Below, one piece after another: positions 1 through 8,881 of a stretch of DNA of 39,724 nt. The stretch lies in contig JAJZPR010000022.1 in assembly GCA_021847835.1 (NCBI GenBank), forward strand, positions 1 to 39,724, read 5' to 3'. The DNA comes from Pseudomonadota bacterium (GTDB lineage: Bacteria > Pseudomonadota > Gammaproteobacteria > Burkholderiales > Thiobacillaceae). Made by a program: the position numbers and the translations under genes. The notes beneath the pieces are model-generated. The model was given only the letters and a program-made list of their open reading frames with translations, searched no databases and was not told the DNA's origin. Numbering within the stretch: the stretch's first letter is position 1; the number at the start of each line of letters is the position of its first letter.

Positions 1-78
1 TCCCGAACAGGACCGTGAAACGCCTTCGCGCCAATGATAGTGAGCATCCGCTTGCGAAAGTAGGTCATCGTCAGACAC
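1..78 (+). rRNA. rrf: 5S ribosomal RNA, 3' part
   Basis: The first ~78 bases match the conserved 3' two thirds of a bacterial 5S rRNA: the CCGAAC loop, GTGAAACGCC, GCGCCAATGATAGT and the closing GTAGGTCATCG. The 5' part lies outside the window. A strong terminator follows within 10 bases, as expected at the end of an rRNA operon. The exact 3' end is approximate. Confidence 0.9.
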
Positions 79-86
79 CCCACAAC

Positions 87-120
87 AAAAAGCCCCCTGC
101 CCAACGCAGGGGGCTTTTTT
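87..120 (+). terminator. Rho-independent terminator of the rRNA operon
   Basis: A perfect 10-bp stem (91-100 with 106-115) has a 5-base loop, an upstream A-run and a downstream T-run. It directly follows the 5S rRNA 3' end. Confidence 0.93.
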
Positions 121-182
121 ACGCCCCTCCCACACAAACCCCCTCATCTGCCTCCATGACGCAGATAAATACGCAGACCAGA

Positions 183-1130
183 ATGCCCGACCATGTTCTG
201 AGACCTCCCGCCATCTTTCTCATGGGGCCCACCGCCAGCGGCAAGACCGGCGTTGCGGTAGAGTTGGTGCAGCATCTGCCACTGGAAATCGTCAGTGTCG
301 ATTCGGCGCTGGTGTATCGCGGCATGGACATCGGCACCGCCAAGCCGGATACGGAAACATTGCGCAAGGCGCCGCATCAGCTGATTGATCTCATCGATCC
401 GACCGAGGCTTATTCAGCCGCCAGATTTTGCGAGGACGCGCTGCGGGCGATGGACGAGATCAGCGCACGTGGACATGTGCCGCTTCTGGTGGGAGGCACC
501 ATGCTGTACTTCAAGGCGCTGCGAGAAGGGCTTTCAGAGCTGCCGCGCGCGGAAGCGGATTTGCGCATGGCGATCGAGCGGGAGGCGGGCGAACGCGGCT
601 GGCCGGCGCTGCATCAGGAATTGGTCAGGCTCGACCCGGAAACAGCCGCCCGCCTCAAGCCCACCGATGCGCAGCGGATACAGCGCGCTCTGGAAGTGGT
701 GCGCCTGACCGGCAGGCCGATGTCGCAGCTGCTGTCGGAAAACAGCAGCGTGGCGCTGCCTTATCGTGTACTGCCGCTGGCGCTGGTGCCGTCCGACCGC
801 AAAGTGCTGCACGAGCGCATCAGCCAGCGTTTTGCCGACATGCTGGAAGCGGGGCTGGTGGAGGAACTGGCCGAACTGCGCAAGCAATACCCGCTCATGC
901 CCGGCATGCCTTCCATGCGATGCGTAGGCTATCGTCAGGCATGGCAGTACCTGGAAGGCGAATACGATCGCGAGGAACTGCTTAACCGCGGCATCTACGC
1001 CACGCGCCAGCTTGCAAAGCGGCAGTTGACCTGGCTGAGGGGCATGGAGGTGGAAGAACTGGATTGCCTGGCGTCGGATCTTGCCGCGCAGGTGGAAGCA
1101 AGGGTGAGGCGGTTTCTTGATGAGGGATAA
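183..1130 (+). CDS. miaA: tRNA dimethylallyltransferase MiaA
   Basis: MiaA transfers a dimethylallyl group from DMAPP to N6 of A37 in tRNAs that read UNN codons. The protein has the P-loop GPTASGKT at residues 15-22, the substrate motif SVDSALVYRGMDIGTAKP just after it, and GGTMLYFKAL further on. The ATG at 183 gives 315 residues, the usual family length. An in-frame ATG at 156 would add nine residues. The open frame runs upstream into the 5S rRNA, which cannot be coding. Neither start has a clear ribosome binding site. It is convergent with the sirB2-like gene, with a hairpin between them. Confidence 0.95.
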   Translation: MPDHVLRPPAIFLMGPTASGKTGVAVELVQHLPLEIVSVDSALVYRGMDIGTAKPDTETLRKAPHQLIDLIDPTEAYSAARFCEDALRAMDEISARGHVPLLVGGTMLYFKALREGLSELPRAEADLRMAIEREAGERGWPALHQELVRLDPETAARLKPTDAQRIQRALEVVRLTGRPMSQLLSENSSVALPYRVLPLALVPSDRKVLHERISQRFADMLEAGLVEELAELRKQYPLMPGMPSMRCVGYRQAWQYLEGEYDREELLNRGIYATRQLAKRQLTWLRGMEVEELDCLASDLAAQVEARVRRFLDEG

Positions 1131-1160
1131 ATCCCCTGGCACTTTGCGCCAGAGGATTCT
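1131..1160. terminator. Stem-loop between convergent genes
   Basis: A 10-bp stem with one mismatch (1131-1140 with 1148-1157) and a 7-base loop is followed by TCTTTAG. It fills the whole gap between the miaA stop and the end of the gene on the opposite strand, so it could terminate transcription in both directions. The T-run is short. Confidence 0.5.
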
Positions 1161-1538
1161 TTAGAACGGCCACACCTGCTTGCTTAGCGCCACCTTGGCG
1201 ATATAGCCGAACACCGTCAGCGCGCCGACGAAGGCCAGGATTCTGGCTCGCGGCGTTTTGCCATGCTTGATGGCGATGCTGCCGAGCGCAATGTAGACGA
1301 CGAGGCCGGCGATCTTGGCCATGAGCCAGCCGTGTTCGAGCGGGTTCAGTCCGGCCGCGACCAGCATGCCAATGGCGGCGGCCAGTAGCAGAGTGTCGTT
1401 GAGGTGCGGCACGATCTTCACCCATTTCCGCTTCAGCATGGGGGAATCCAGCATGCGCCAGATGCCGCGCAGCACGAACAGCGCGAGCGAGACGGCGACG
1501 GCAGCGAGGTGGATTTTCAGCAGCGTGGCGTAGTCCAT
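1161..1538 (-). CDS. SirB2-family small membrane protein
   Basis: This is a 125-residue integral membrane protein resembling the SirB2 family (named from Salmonella sirB; molecular function not established). About four hydrophobic segments are visible, roughly residues 8-25, 46-64, 72-88 and 102-118. The N-terminal LKIHLAAVAVSLALFVLRG and the central LNDTLLLAAAIGM are characteristic. The ATG follows directly after the xseA stop codon with no spacer, and an AAGGAAG binding site lies inside the end of xseA. The two genes are therefore probably co-transcribed and translationally coupled. No exonuclease-related role is implied. Confidence 0.8.
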   Translation of the reverse strand: MDYATLLKIHLAAVAVSLALFVLRGIWRMLDSPMLKRKWVKIVPHLNDTLLLAAAIGMLVAAGLNPLEHGWLMAKIAGLVVYIALGSIAIKHGKTPRARILAFVGALTVFGYIAKVALSKQVWPF

Positions 1539-2879
1539 TCATTCTTCCTTTTTTGTGACGCGGGCCTTTGCGCTGCCTCGATGAAAGTGCAGATCAAGGG
1601 TTTCGTCCACTTCGATCTGCGCGCTGGAACGCACGACTTCACCCTTTGCGTTGCGCACCATGCTGTAGCCGCGCGCCAGCACGGCCTCGGGGTTGAGGTG
1701 GGCGAGGTGCGCGGCCATGCGTTCGACATCGGCGCGATGGCTTTGCATGTGCCGGGCCAGCGCGCGGCTCAAGCCTTGCTGCAATTGCTTCGTCTTTGCA
1801 TGCAGCGCTTGCGGCTGCGGCCGTGCGGCGGCCAGGCGGCTTGCCAGCGCGTCGAAGCGCCAGCGCTGGCGCGAAAGGCTTTGCGCGTGCGCCATGCCCA
1901 GCCGCTTGCCCAGGTGCGCGAGGCTGTCGCGCTGCGCCTTGATGCGCTGCGCAGGATGCACCAGGCGGCGCGCGACCGTGTCCACGGCCTGTGCTCGGCT
2001 TGCCAGCATGCGGTGCATGGGGCGGGCCATGCGGTGCTGCAGCGTGGCCAGGCGTTGCACCCATTCCTCGCGGCTCAAGGACACCTGTTCCGCCGCGGCG
2101 GTGGGCGTGGGCGCACGCAGGTCGGCGACGAAGTCGGCGATGGTGAAATCGGTTTCGTGACCCACACCCACGATCACCGGCATGGGGCTGTCCGCAATGG
2201 CGCGCGCCACGCTCTCGTCGTTGAAGGCCCACAGGTCCTCGATGCTGCCGCCGCCGCGGCAGACGATGAGCACGTCGCATTCCTTGCGTTCTCCTGCCGT
2301 CCGGATGGCGGCGGCGATTTTCCTGCCGGCGCCTTCGCCCTGTACGGGCGTGGGGTAGAGGACGACCGGCAGCCAGGGCGCGCGCCTGCGCAGGGTGGTG
2401 AGCACGTCGCGCAGCGCGGCGGCCTCGGGAGAAGTGACGATGCCGAGGCGCTTGGGGAACACGGGAAAGGGGCGTTTGCGCGCGGCCTCGAACAGGCCTT
2501 CGGCAGCGAGTTTCTGTTTCAGCCTTTCAAAAGCTTCGAACAGTGCGCCCAGCCCGGCGCGGCGCATCAGCTCGACCTGCAACTGGAATTCGCCGCGCGC
2601 TTCGTACACCGTGGGCGCTGCGCGCACTTCCACCTGGTCGCCGTTGCACGGTTGCCAGTCCACGAACTGGTTGCGCCCGCGAAACATGGCGCAGCGCACC
2701 TGGGCGCGGTCGTCCTTGAGGCTGAAGTACCAGTGGCCCGAGGCGGCGCGCGTGAGATTGGAGATTTCGCCGCCCACCCACACCAGCGGCAGGGCGTTTT
2801 CCACGGCCGAACGCGCCAGGCTGTTGAGCGCGGAGACCGTTAAAACGGGGCTTGACGGGGGCGGGGTTTCGCGCTCCAT
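1539..2879 (-). CDS. xseA: Exodeoxyribonuclease VII large subunit XseA
   Basis: XseA is the large subunit of exonuclease VII, which degrades single-stranded DNA to oligonucleotides together with XseB. The protein has an N-terminal OB-fold (about residues 10-110; VWVGGEISNL, GHWYFSLKD), then the catalytic domain with GIVTSPEAAALRDVL, RGGGSIEDLWAFNDE and GVGHETDFTIADFVADLRAPT, then a long basic helical region. The ATG at 2879 (446 residues) is preceded by GGAAGG at good spacing. An upstream in-frame ATG at 2915 would add 12 unconserved residues. The small subunit gene xseB is not in this window. Confidence 0.95.
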   Translation of the reverse strand: MERETPPPSSPVLTVSALNSLARSAVENALPLVWVGGEISNLTRAASGHWYFSLKDDRAQVRCAMFRGRNQFVDWQPCNGDQVEVRAAPTVYEARGEFQLQVELMRRAGLGALFEAFERLKQKLAAEGLFEAARKRPFPVFPKRLGIVTSPEAAALRDVLTTLRRRAPWLPVVLYPTPVQGEGAGRKIAAAIRTAGERKECDVLIVCRGGGSIEDLWAFNDESVARAIADSPMPVIVGVGHETDFTIADFVADLRAPTPTAAAEQVSLSREEWVQRLATLQHRMARPMHRMLASRAQAVDTVARRLVHPAQRIKAQRDSLAHLGKRLGMAHAQSLSRQRWRFDALASRLAAARPQPQALHAKTKQLQQGLSRALARHMQSHRADVERMAAHLAHLNPEAVLARGYSMVRNAKGEVVRSSAQIEVDETLDLHFHRGSAKARVTKKEE

Positions 2880-3051
2880 GGCGTCAATCCTTCCACTGCC
2901 GGTGGAAAACTGCATGACAATTCATCGATTCCCTTGTAAATAAAGGGTGTTTTCTTAAGCTTATGTTTTTAAACGGAAAAAATATGCTTCATGAATGGGC
3001 GATGACGGAAATATCTTTTAAAACAGCATAGTTACAAAGTTTGCAGTGGCT

Positions 3052-3086
3052 TTTTGCACAGTTTTATCCACAGAAATTGTGGAGAA
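3052..3086. promoter_or_regulatory. Cluster of three DnaA-box-like 9-mers
   Basis: TTATCCACA at 3064-3072 matches the DnaA-box consensus TTATNCACA exactly. TTTTGCACA at 3052-3060 differs at one position. TGTGGAGAA at 3078-3086 is the reverse complement of TTCTCCACA, also one mismatch. The second and third form an inverted pair around GAAAT. The cluster sits in an AT-rich stretch. Whether DnaA binds here is inference. Confidence 0.5.
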
Positions 3087-3238
3087 CTTTTGTAAAGTAT
3101 TTGTAATATGTTTTAGGGCTTTTCCGAAGCTTGTGGGCATTCATTTCGTTCGCGGCTGAAGCCGCGATCCGGTCACGCATTTATTTTGCAAACCAGCCGC
3201 TTCCTGTTTGCCGCGATTATTCCAATTTTTGCCTGCGC

Positions 3239-3267
3239 TTGTCGAATCGAAGTGCGCAGGCTAAAGT
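3239..3267 (+). promoter_or_regulatory. Candidate sigma-70 promoter for exbB
   Basis: TTGTCG (3239-3244) and TAAAGT (3262-3267) are separated by 17 bases, each matching four of six consensus positions. This would give a short leader of about 25 bases before the GTG at 3299. The spacer overlaps an 8-bp hairpin. The assignment is weak. Confidence 0.3.
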
Positions 3268-3298
3268 CGCGTTGTTTGTTTCAGACTGGAGTGTGCGT

Positions 3299-3904
3299 GT
3301 GTTAGCCATCATCGAGGCGGCCGGCTGGCCGATCTGGCCCCTGATTCTTGCATCCGTCCTGGCGCTTGCCATTATCATCGAGCGGCTGTATTCCCTGCGC
3401 GTTTCGGAAATTTCGCCGCCTGCGCTGCTGGGCAGCGTGATCAAGGAATTGCGCGCCCACGGCGTGAGCGACGACATGCTCGCCAAGCTGTCGGCAGACT
3501 CGCCGCTGGGGCAGATTCTCGCGGCGGGCCTGCGCAACGTGAAAAGCTCGCGCGAGGTGATGAAGGAAGCCATCGAGGAAACCGGCCGCGCGGTGGTGCA
3601 CGACCTCGAGCGTTTCCTGACCTCGCTCGGCACCATCGCCGCGATCGCGCCGCTTCTGGGCCTGCTCGGCACGGTGGTGGGCATGATCGAGATCTTCGGC
3701 TCGCAGACGCCTACCGGCGGCAACCCGGCCGTGCTCGCGCACGGCATTTCGGTGGCGCTGTACAACACCGCCTTCGGCCTGATCGTGGCGATTCCGGCCA
3801 TGATCTTCTACCGCTTCTTCCGCGCCCGCGTGGACAGCCTGACGGTGGACATGGAGCAGCAGGCCATCAAGCTGGTGGAAATCGTGCACGGAGAGCGCAG
3901 TTGA
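3299..3904 (+). CDS. exbB: MotA/TolQ/ExbB proton-channel family protein
   Basis: This is the inner-membrane component of an ExbB-ExbD proton-driven motor, which energises outer-membrane processes through TonB or a Tol-type partner. It has 201 residues with three hydrophobic segments: the first begins AAGWPIWPLILASVLALAII, the second follows SLGTIAAIAPLLGLLGTVVGM, and the third is GLIVAIPAMIFYRFF. The GTG at 3299 is preferred because GGAG lies 7 bases upstream and the protein then begins LAIIEAAGWPIW, as in homologues. It overlaps exbD by four bases. Its position before lpxK is the usual betaproteobacterial order. A TolQ-like naming is also possible. Confidence 0.92.
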   Translation: MLAIIEAAGWPIWPLILASVLALAIIIERLYSLRVSEISPPALLGSVIKELRAHGVSDDMLAKLSADSPLGQILAAGLRNVKSSREVMKEAIEETGRAVVHDLERFLTSLGTIAAIAPLLGLLGTVVGMIEIFGSQTPTGGNPAVLAHGISVALYNTAFGLIVAIPAMIFYRFFRARVDSLTVDMEQQAIKLVEIVHGERS

Positions 3905-4317
3905 ACTTCAAGCGCGGCTACGACCGGGAAGCGCCGGAGATCAACCTGATCCCGCTGATCGACGTGCTGCTGGTGATCCTGATTTTCCTCATGGTCACCA
4001 CCACCTATGCGCGCTATTCCGAACTGAAAATCAACCTGCCCACGGCGGCCGGCGAAGCCAGCCCGCAAAAGCCGCAGACCATCCAGGTGGCGGTGGATGC
4101 GCTGGGCAATTACCAGGTCAACGACAGGAGCGTCGCCGCCACGACCGAGGCGCTTTCCGCCGCGATGGCCGACATCGCCAAGGGCGACAGCGAAATCGTG
4201 GTGGTCATCAACGCCGACTCCAAGGCCACGCACCAGTCCGTGATCAACATCATGGAAGCCGCGCGCCGCACGGGCCTTGCGCGCATCACCTTCGCCACGC
4301 AGAGCTCCGACGATTGA
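3901..4317 (+). CDS. exbD: ExbD/TolR-family biopolymer transport protein
   Basis: This is the partner of ExbB: a single-pass inner-membrane protein with a periplasmic domain. Residues 14-36 form the membrane helix, INLIPLIDVLLVILIFLMV, with the proton-relaying aspartate at position 21. The periplasmic part ends in VINIMEAARRTGLARITFAT, typical of ExbD/TolR. The protein has 138 residues. Translation starts at TTG, overlapping the exbB stop, with GGAGAG upstream, so the pair is translationally coupled. No tonB gene is nearby, so the driven process is not shown by the context. Confidence 0.92.
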   Translation: MNFKRGYDREAPEINLIPLIDVLLVILIFLMVTTTYARYSELKINLPTAAGEASPQKPQTIQVAVDALGNYQVNDRSVAATTEALSAAMADIAKGDSEIVVVINADSKATHQSVINIMEAARRTGLARITFATQSSDD

Positions 4318-4327
4318 CCTTCAGCGC

Positions 4328-5332
4328 TTGAATATTCAGGCCTTCTGGTCCCGCAAGGGACTGCTCAACATCCTGCTGCTGCCCCTGTCCCTGCTGTTCG
4401 GCGCCGTGGCCATGCTGCGGCGCCGTGCCTACCGCTTCGGCCTGCTGCGCGCCGGCCATCCGGGCGTGCCGGTCATCGTGGCCGGCAACCTCTCCGCGGG
4501 CGGCAGCGGCAAGACCCCTTTCGTCATCTGGCTGGCGCAATGGCTGCAAGCGCAGGGCTACAGGCCGGGCGTGGTGAGCCGCGGCTATGGCCGCGTGGAG
4601 ACGAGCCTGCGCGAGGTCGAGGCGGCCAGCACGGCGGAGGAAGTCGGCGACGAGCCGCTGCTCATTCACCTCAAGACCGGTGTACCCGTCGCCGTGGGCG
4701 CGGATCGCCTGGCGGCCGCGCGGCTGCTGCGCGAACGGCATCCCGAGGTGGACATCATCGTTTCCGACGACGGCCTGCAGCACTACCGCCTGCGGCGCGA
4801 CCTGGAACTGGTGCTGGCCGACGATGCCGCGCGCTTCGGCAACGGCTGGCTGCTGCCGGCGGGCCCATTGCGCGAGCCCGTATCGAGACTGGGCCAGGCC
4901 GATGCGCTGATCCTGAGCGTGCGCGGCGAACAGGGGGGCGAAACCGGAAACTGCCCGTTGCCGGTGTTCCGTGTCCGCCATCGGCCCGGTGACTGCTACA
5001 GGCTGAAAGATCCGCGGCAAACCCGCGCGCTCCGGGATTTCGCCGGCGGGCTCGTGCATGCGGTCGCGGGGCTGGCGAGGCCGCAGGCGTTTTTCGGGCA
5101 GCTCGAAGCGGCCGGGCTGGAGCTGCGCAGACAGGCCTTTCCCGATCACCATGCGTTCCGCAAAGGCGACATCGATGCCGAGGCCACGGTCGTGATGACC
5201 GAGAAGGACGCGGTAAAATGCCGCGAACTGGCGGGGCCGGAATGGTGGGTGCAAACCCTGGAACTGTCGCCGGATCCGCAACTGGAAAACTGGCTGGCCG
5301 AAAGGCTGGCGCAACTGGCAAAGAAAGCCTGA
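4328..5332 (+). CDS. lpxK: Tetraacyldisaccharide 4'-kinase LpxK
   Basis: LpxK phosphorylates the 4' position of the tetraacyl-disaccharide-1-phosphate to give lipid IVA, on the cytoplasmic face of the inner membrane. An N-terminal hydrophobic helix (about residues 12-28) anchors the protein. The Walker A GGSGKTPF is at 58-65. Other conserved blocks are [25 protein letters not shown] and [20 protein letters not shown] is near the C terminus. The start is uncertain: TTG at 4328 gives 334 residues beginning at the conserved helix region, while the frame stays open to a TTG at 4277 inside exbD. No clear binding site decides it. Confidence 0.93.
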   Translation: MNIQAFWSRKGLLNILLLPLSLLFGAVAMLRRRAYRFGLLRAGHPGVPVIVAGNLSAGGSGKTPFVIWLAQWLQAQGYRPGVVSRGYGRVETSLREVEAASTAEEVGDEPLLIHLKTGVPVAVGADRLAAARLLRERHPEVDIIVSDDGLQHYRLRRDLELVLADDAARFGNGWLLPAGPLREPVSRLGQADALILSVRGEQGGETGNCPLPVFRVRHRPGDCYRLKDPRQTRALRDFAGGLVHAVAGLARPQAFFGQLEAAGLELRRQAFPDHHAFRKGDIDAEATVVMTEKDAVKCRELAGPEWWVQTLELSPDPQLENWLAERLAQLAKKA

Positions 5333-5333
5333 C

Positions 5334-5519
5334 ATGGACAACAAACTGCTCGAAATCCTGGTGTGCCCCGTGTGCAAGGGGCCGCTGCACTACGACCGCG
5401 CCGCGCAGGAACTGGTGTGTTCGCCGTGCCGGCTGGCGTACACCATACGCGACGGCATTCCGGTGATGCTGCCGGAAGAGGCGCGCGCGCTGCCGCCCGA
5501 GGAAGAAGTGCGCAAGTGA
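5334..5519 (+). CDS. Trm112/YcaR-family zinc-ribbon protein
   Basis: This 61-residue protein has a single zinc ribbon formed by CPVC (residues 11-14) and CSPC (29-32), followed by the family signature [13 protein letters not shown]. Trm112-like proteins activate methyltransferases in eukaryotes and archaea. The bacterial members' role is not settled, but they are regularly encoded between lpxK and kdsB, as here. It starts one base after the lpxK stop codon and its own stop overlaps the kdsB GTG, so it is in the middle of a tightly coupled operon. Confidence 0.9.
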   Translation: MDNKLLEILVCPVCKGPLHYDRAAQELVCSPCRLAYTIRDGIPVMLPEEARALPPEEEVRK

Positions 5520-6286
5520 GGTTTCGCGTCGTCATTCCCGCGCGCTACGCCTCTTCGCGCCTGCCCGGCAAGCCGCTGGCCGACATCGGCGGCAGGCCCA
5601 TGGTGGTGCGGGTGGCCGAGCGCGCGGCGGAGGCTGGCGCGGAGGAAGTCGTCATCGCCACCGACGACGCGCGCGTGCTGGCGGCGGCGGATGCGGCGGG
5701 CTACCGTGCGCTGATGACATCGGCACAACATGCTTCCGGCACCGATCGTCTGGCCGAGGTGGCCGAGCTGCTCGACTGCGCCGACGACGACATCATCGTC
5801 AACGTGCAGGGTGACGAGCCGCTGATCGCGCCCGCGCTCATCCGCGAATGCGCCCTGTGCCTGGGCGCACACGAGGCTGCATCGATCGCCACGCTCGCGC
5901 ATCCGCTGTACGGCGCCGAGGAATTCCGCAATCCCAACGTGGTGAAGGTGGTGACCGACCAGCAGGGCTATGCGCTGTATTTCTCGCGCGCGCCCATTCC
6001 CTGGCCGCGCGACGCGTATGCTTCCGCCTCGCCCCTGACCGCCGGCCCCTCGCTGCCCGAAGGCCTGCCGGTGCTGCGGCATATCGGCCTGTATGCTTAC
6101 CGCGCCGGTTTCCTGCGCGAATTCGCCGGCCTCGCGCCGGCCCCGCTGGAGCGCTTCGAAATGCTGGAACAGCTGCGCGCGCTGTGGCACGGCTACCGCA
6201 TCGCCGTTGCGGTCACGCCGGAGGCGCCGGGGGCGGGGGTGGACACGCCCGAAGACCTGGAGCGCGTGCGCCCGCTGTTCGAATAA
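5516..6286 (+). CDS. kdsB: 3-deoxy-manno-octulosonate cytidylyltransferase KdsB
   Basis: KdsB makes CMP-Kdo from CTP and Kdo, the activated sugar for the lipopolysaccharide inner core. Signature blocks are [16 protein letters not shown] at the N terminus, [18 protein letters not shown] and a C-terminal [12 protein letters not shown]. The GTG at 5516 overlaps the preceding stop codon (GTGA) and gives 256 residues, the normal length; the open frame upstream is read-through of the preceding gene. GAGGAAG upstream can serve as the binding site. With lpxK it links this operon to lipopolysaccharide assembly. Confidence 0.96.
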   Translation: MRFRVVIPARYASSRLPGKPLADIGGRPMVVRVAERAAEAGAEEVVIATDDARVLAAADAAGYRALMTSAQHASGTDRLAEVAELLDCADDDIIVNVQGDEPLIAPALIRECALCLGAHEAASIATLAHPLYGAEEFRNPNVVKVVTDQQGYALYFSRAPIPWPRDAYASASPLTAGPSLPEGLPVLRHIGLYAYRAGFLREFAGLAPAPLERFEMLEQLRALWHGYRIAVAVTPEAPGAGVDTPEDLERVRPLFE

Positions 6287-6300
6287 AATCTTATAAAGAC

Positions 6301-6404
6301 AGCCACAGAGCACACAGAGAGCACAAAGAAAGGCAGTGGCTCTTCAGCGCCGGCAGCGCTTTTGCCCTGATTTTTCTCTGTGCCCTCTGTGATCTCTGTG
6401 GCTC
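6301..6404. repeat. CACAGAG-type inverted repeat, copy 1
   Basis: The left arm (6302-6331) consists of imperfect copies of CACAGAG. The right arm (6371-6404) consists of copies of CTCTGTG, so the arms can pair over about 30 bases around a 40-base centre. It fills most of the kdsB-adk gap. Related copies occur at 18327 and 24333. A T-run after the right arm could let it terminate kdsB transcription. Confidence 0.8.
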
Positions 6405-6483
6405 GATTTTTTCCCGCCTTTATCCACGCCTGTTATCCGGTAATAAAAAAAATTAAGTTCGGCGACAAGCCTGCATGAAATAA

Positions 6484-7182
<699 letters not shown>

Positions 7183-7197
7183 GGCTGGCGTAGCTGC

Positions 7198-7557
7198 ATG
7201 AGCAATACCGTTCCCGATTTCACCGATTCCGAGCGCTGGGTGGTTGCCAGCGCGCTCAAGGAGCGCTATGGCAAGAACGTCGAGACCCAGGACGTGGAAA
7301 CCGAAATCCGCCTGTTTGTCGACGACCGCGAACTGACGGTGTGCCCGGGCATCTACTGGGAGGACGGCGAAGGCTGCCACTTCATCGTGTCCAAGACCGG
7401 CGAGTCGCGCTACCGCTGCATGTTCTTCTATCGCGTGCTGCGCCGCTACGGCACCGGCAAGGAAGAATACGACAACCTGGGCGACTGCATCATCAGCCTG
7501 CTGCGGGTGCAGGCGGACCATGCGTCCACCGGCGAGGGCAAGGACGCGCCGTATTGA
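7198..7557 (+). CDS. Conserved hypothetical protein, 119 aa
   Basis: I do not recognise a family. It is an acidic soluble protein of 119 residues with no signal peptide or membrane segment. Notable are the central CPGIYWEDGEGCHFIVSK and the aromatic MFFYRVLRRYGTG; three cysteines (CPG, GCH, RCMF) are spread rather than arranged as a metal motif. Codon use matches the neighbours. It starts 15 bases after adk and ends at a strong terminator, so it is the last gene of the lpxK-adk stretch. A link to adenylate kinase or nucleotide pools is only suggested by position. Confidence 0.75.
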   Translation: MSNTVPDFTDSERWVVASALKERYGKNVETQDVETEIRLFVDDRELTVCPGIYWEDGEGCHFIVSKTGESRYRCMFFYRVLRRYGTGKEEYDNLGDCIISLLRVQADHASTGEGKDAPY

Positions 7558-7565
7558 TTGAAATT

Positions 7566-7595
7566 AAACGCCAGCCTTCGTCTGGCGTTTTTTTT
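7566..7595 (+). terminator. Rho-independent terminator
   Basis: A 9-bp stem (7566-7574 with 7582-7590) and a 7-base loop are followed by a run of eight T. It ends the transcript that includes adk and the 119-residue protein. Confidence 0.9.
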
Positions 7596-7621
7596 GTTTT
7601 GAACTGAAGGAGACTATAAAC

Positions 7622-8881
7622 ATGGCGAAGAAAATGAACGCCTTCTACGCGCAATCCGGCGGCGTGACCGCCGTCATCAACGCTTCCGCCTGCGGCGTGA
7701 TCGAGACCGCACGCAAGCACAAGGACAAGATCGGTAAGGTCTACGCCGGCCGCAACGGCATCATCGGCGCGCTGACCGAGGACCTCATCGACACCACCAA
7801 GGAATCCGCCGCCGCCATCGCCGCGCTGCGCACCACGCCTTCCGGCGCCTTCGGCTCCTGCCGTTTCAAATTGAAGAGCCTGGAAGCCAACAAGCGCGAA
7901 TACGAGCGCCTGATCGAGGTGTTCAAGGCGCACAACATCGGCTACTTCTTCTACAACGGCGGCGGCGACTCCGCCGACACCTGCTACAAGGTCAGCCAGC
8001 TGTCCGAGAAGATGGGCTACCCCGTGCAGGCCATCCACGTACCCAAGACCGTGGACAATGATCTGCCCATCACCGACTGCTGCCCCGGCTTCGGCTCGGT
8101 GGCCAAGTACATCGCCGTCTCCACCCTGGAGGCCTCGTTTGATGTGCGCTCCATGGCCAAGACCTCGACCAAGATCTTCGTGGTCGAGGTGATGGGCCGC
8201 CACGCCGGCTGGATCGCCGCGGCCGGCGGCCTGGTGGCGGAGCAGGGTATTCCCGTCGTGATCCTGTTCCCGGAAATCGAGTTTGACCAGAAGAAGTTCC
8301 TTGCTGCCGTGGACAAGAAGGTCAAGGAATTCGGCTACTGCACCATCGTCGTTTCCGAAGGCTGCCATTATCCCGACGGCCGCTTCCTGGCCGAGCAGGG
8401 CACGCGCGATGCCTTCGGCCACGCCCAGCTGGGCGGCGCCGCCCCCGTGGTCGCCAACATGATCAAGGACGCCCTGGGCTACAAGTTCCACTGGGCGGTG
8501 GCCGACTACCTGCAGCGCGCCGCGCGCCACATCGCTTCGAAGACCGACGTCAAGCAGGCCTACGAGCTGGGCAAGAAGGCGGTGGAACTGGCGATCAAGG
8601 GCCACAACTCGGTGATGCCCACGGTGGACCGCATTTCCGATGCGCCTTACAAGTACAGGATCGGCATGGCGCCGCTGTCCAAGGTGGCCAATGTCGAGAA
8701 GTTCATGCCGCGCGACTTCATCAGCAAGGACGGCTACGGCATCACCGAGAAGTGCAAGCGCTATCTCACGCCGCTGATCCAGGGCGAGGACTATCCCAAG
8801 TACGGCAAGGACGGCATGCCGGTGTACGTGACGCTGAAGAACGTGGCGGTGGCGAAGAAGCTGCCCGAGTTCAAGCTTTGA
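7622..8881 (+). CDS. pfp: Pyrophosphate--fructose-6-phosphate 1-phosphotransferase
   Basis: This enzyme reversibly phosphorylates fructose 6-phosphate with pyrophosphate instead of ATP. The phosphofructokinase fold is clear. The donor-site motif reads GGGDS at residues 113-117, with Asp where ATP enzymes have the GDGS glycine. The catalytic loop is PKTVDND at 141-147, with Lys where ATP enzymes have PGTIDND. These two replacements are the recognised marks of pyrophosphate use. MGRHAGWIAAAGGL and the C-terminal sugar-phosphate region are present; the length is 419. AAGGAG is 9 bases before the ATG. Two pyrophosphatases follow downstream. Some homologues also act on sedoheptulose phosphates, which cannot be judged here. 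Confidence 0.93.
   Translation: MAKKMNAFYAQSGGVTAVINASACGVIETARKHKDKIGKVYAGRNGIIGALTEDLIDTTKESAAAIAALRTTPSGAFGSCRFKLKSLEANKREYERLIEVFKAHNIGYFFYNGGGDSADTCYKVSQLSEKMGYPVQAIHVPKTVDNDLPITDCCPGFGSVAKYIAVSTLEASFDVRSMAKTSTKIFVVEVMGRHAGWIAAAGGLVAEQGIPVVILFPEIEFDQKKFLAAVDKKVKEFGYCTIVVSEGCHYPDGRFLAEQGTRDAFGHAQLGGAAPVVANMIKDALGYKFHWAVADYLQRAARHIASKTDVKQAYELGKKAVELAIKGHNSVMPTVDRISDAPYKYRIGMAPLSKVANVEKFMPRDFISKDGYGITEKCKRYLTPLIQGEDYPKYGKDGMPVYVTLKNVAVAKKLPEFKL

Larger units (their letters stand above)
2880..3298. other. AT-rich divergent intergenic region
   Basis: This 419-base gap separates the divergent xseA and exbB. Bases 2935-3130 are clearly richer in A+T than the surroundings and carry the DnaA-box-like cluster annotated separately. 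A GC hairpin (CGCGGC/GCCGCG) lies near 3151-3166 and an 8-bp hairpin at 3231-3238/3254-3261. I see no gene: the open frame running into exbB from 3131 looks unlike protein before the real start. Confidence 0.7.

Noticed and set aside
15..182. N-terminal extension of miaA
   Set aside because: The frame stays open, but it covers 5S rRNA and a terminator; the conserved MiaA sequence begins after 183.
1404..2843. Plus-strand frame of 479 codons over xseA
   Set aside because: It mirrors xseA and has a composition unlike a real protein.
2930..3130. Chromosomal origin oriC
   Set aside because: AT-rich with DnaA-like boxes, but there is no dnaA, dnaN, gidA or parAB nearby and only one perfect box; kept as a finding rather than called an origin.
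3131..3298. N-terminal extension of exbB
   Set aside because: The extra residues do not resemble ExbB, and a GTG with a good binding site at 3299 matches homologues.
6301..6404. CRISPR array suggested by repeated CACAGAG words
   Set aside because: Words are short, degenerate and arranged as two complementary arms, without spacers of regular size; no cas genes.
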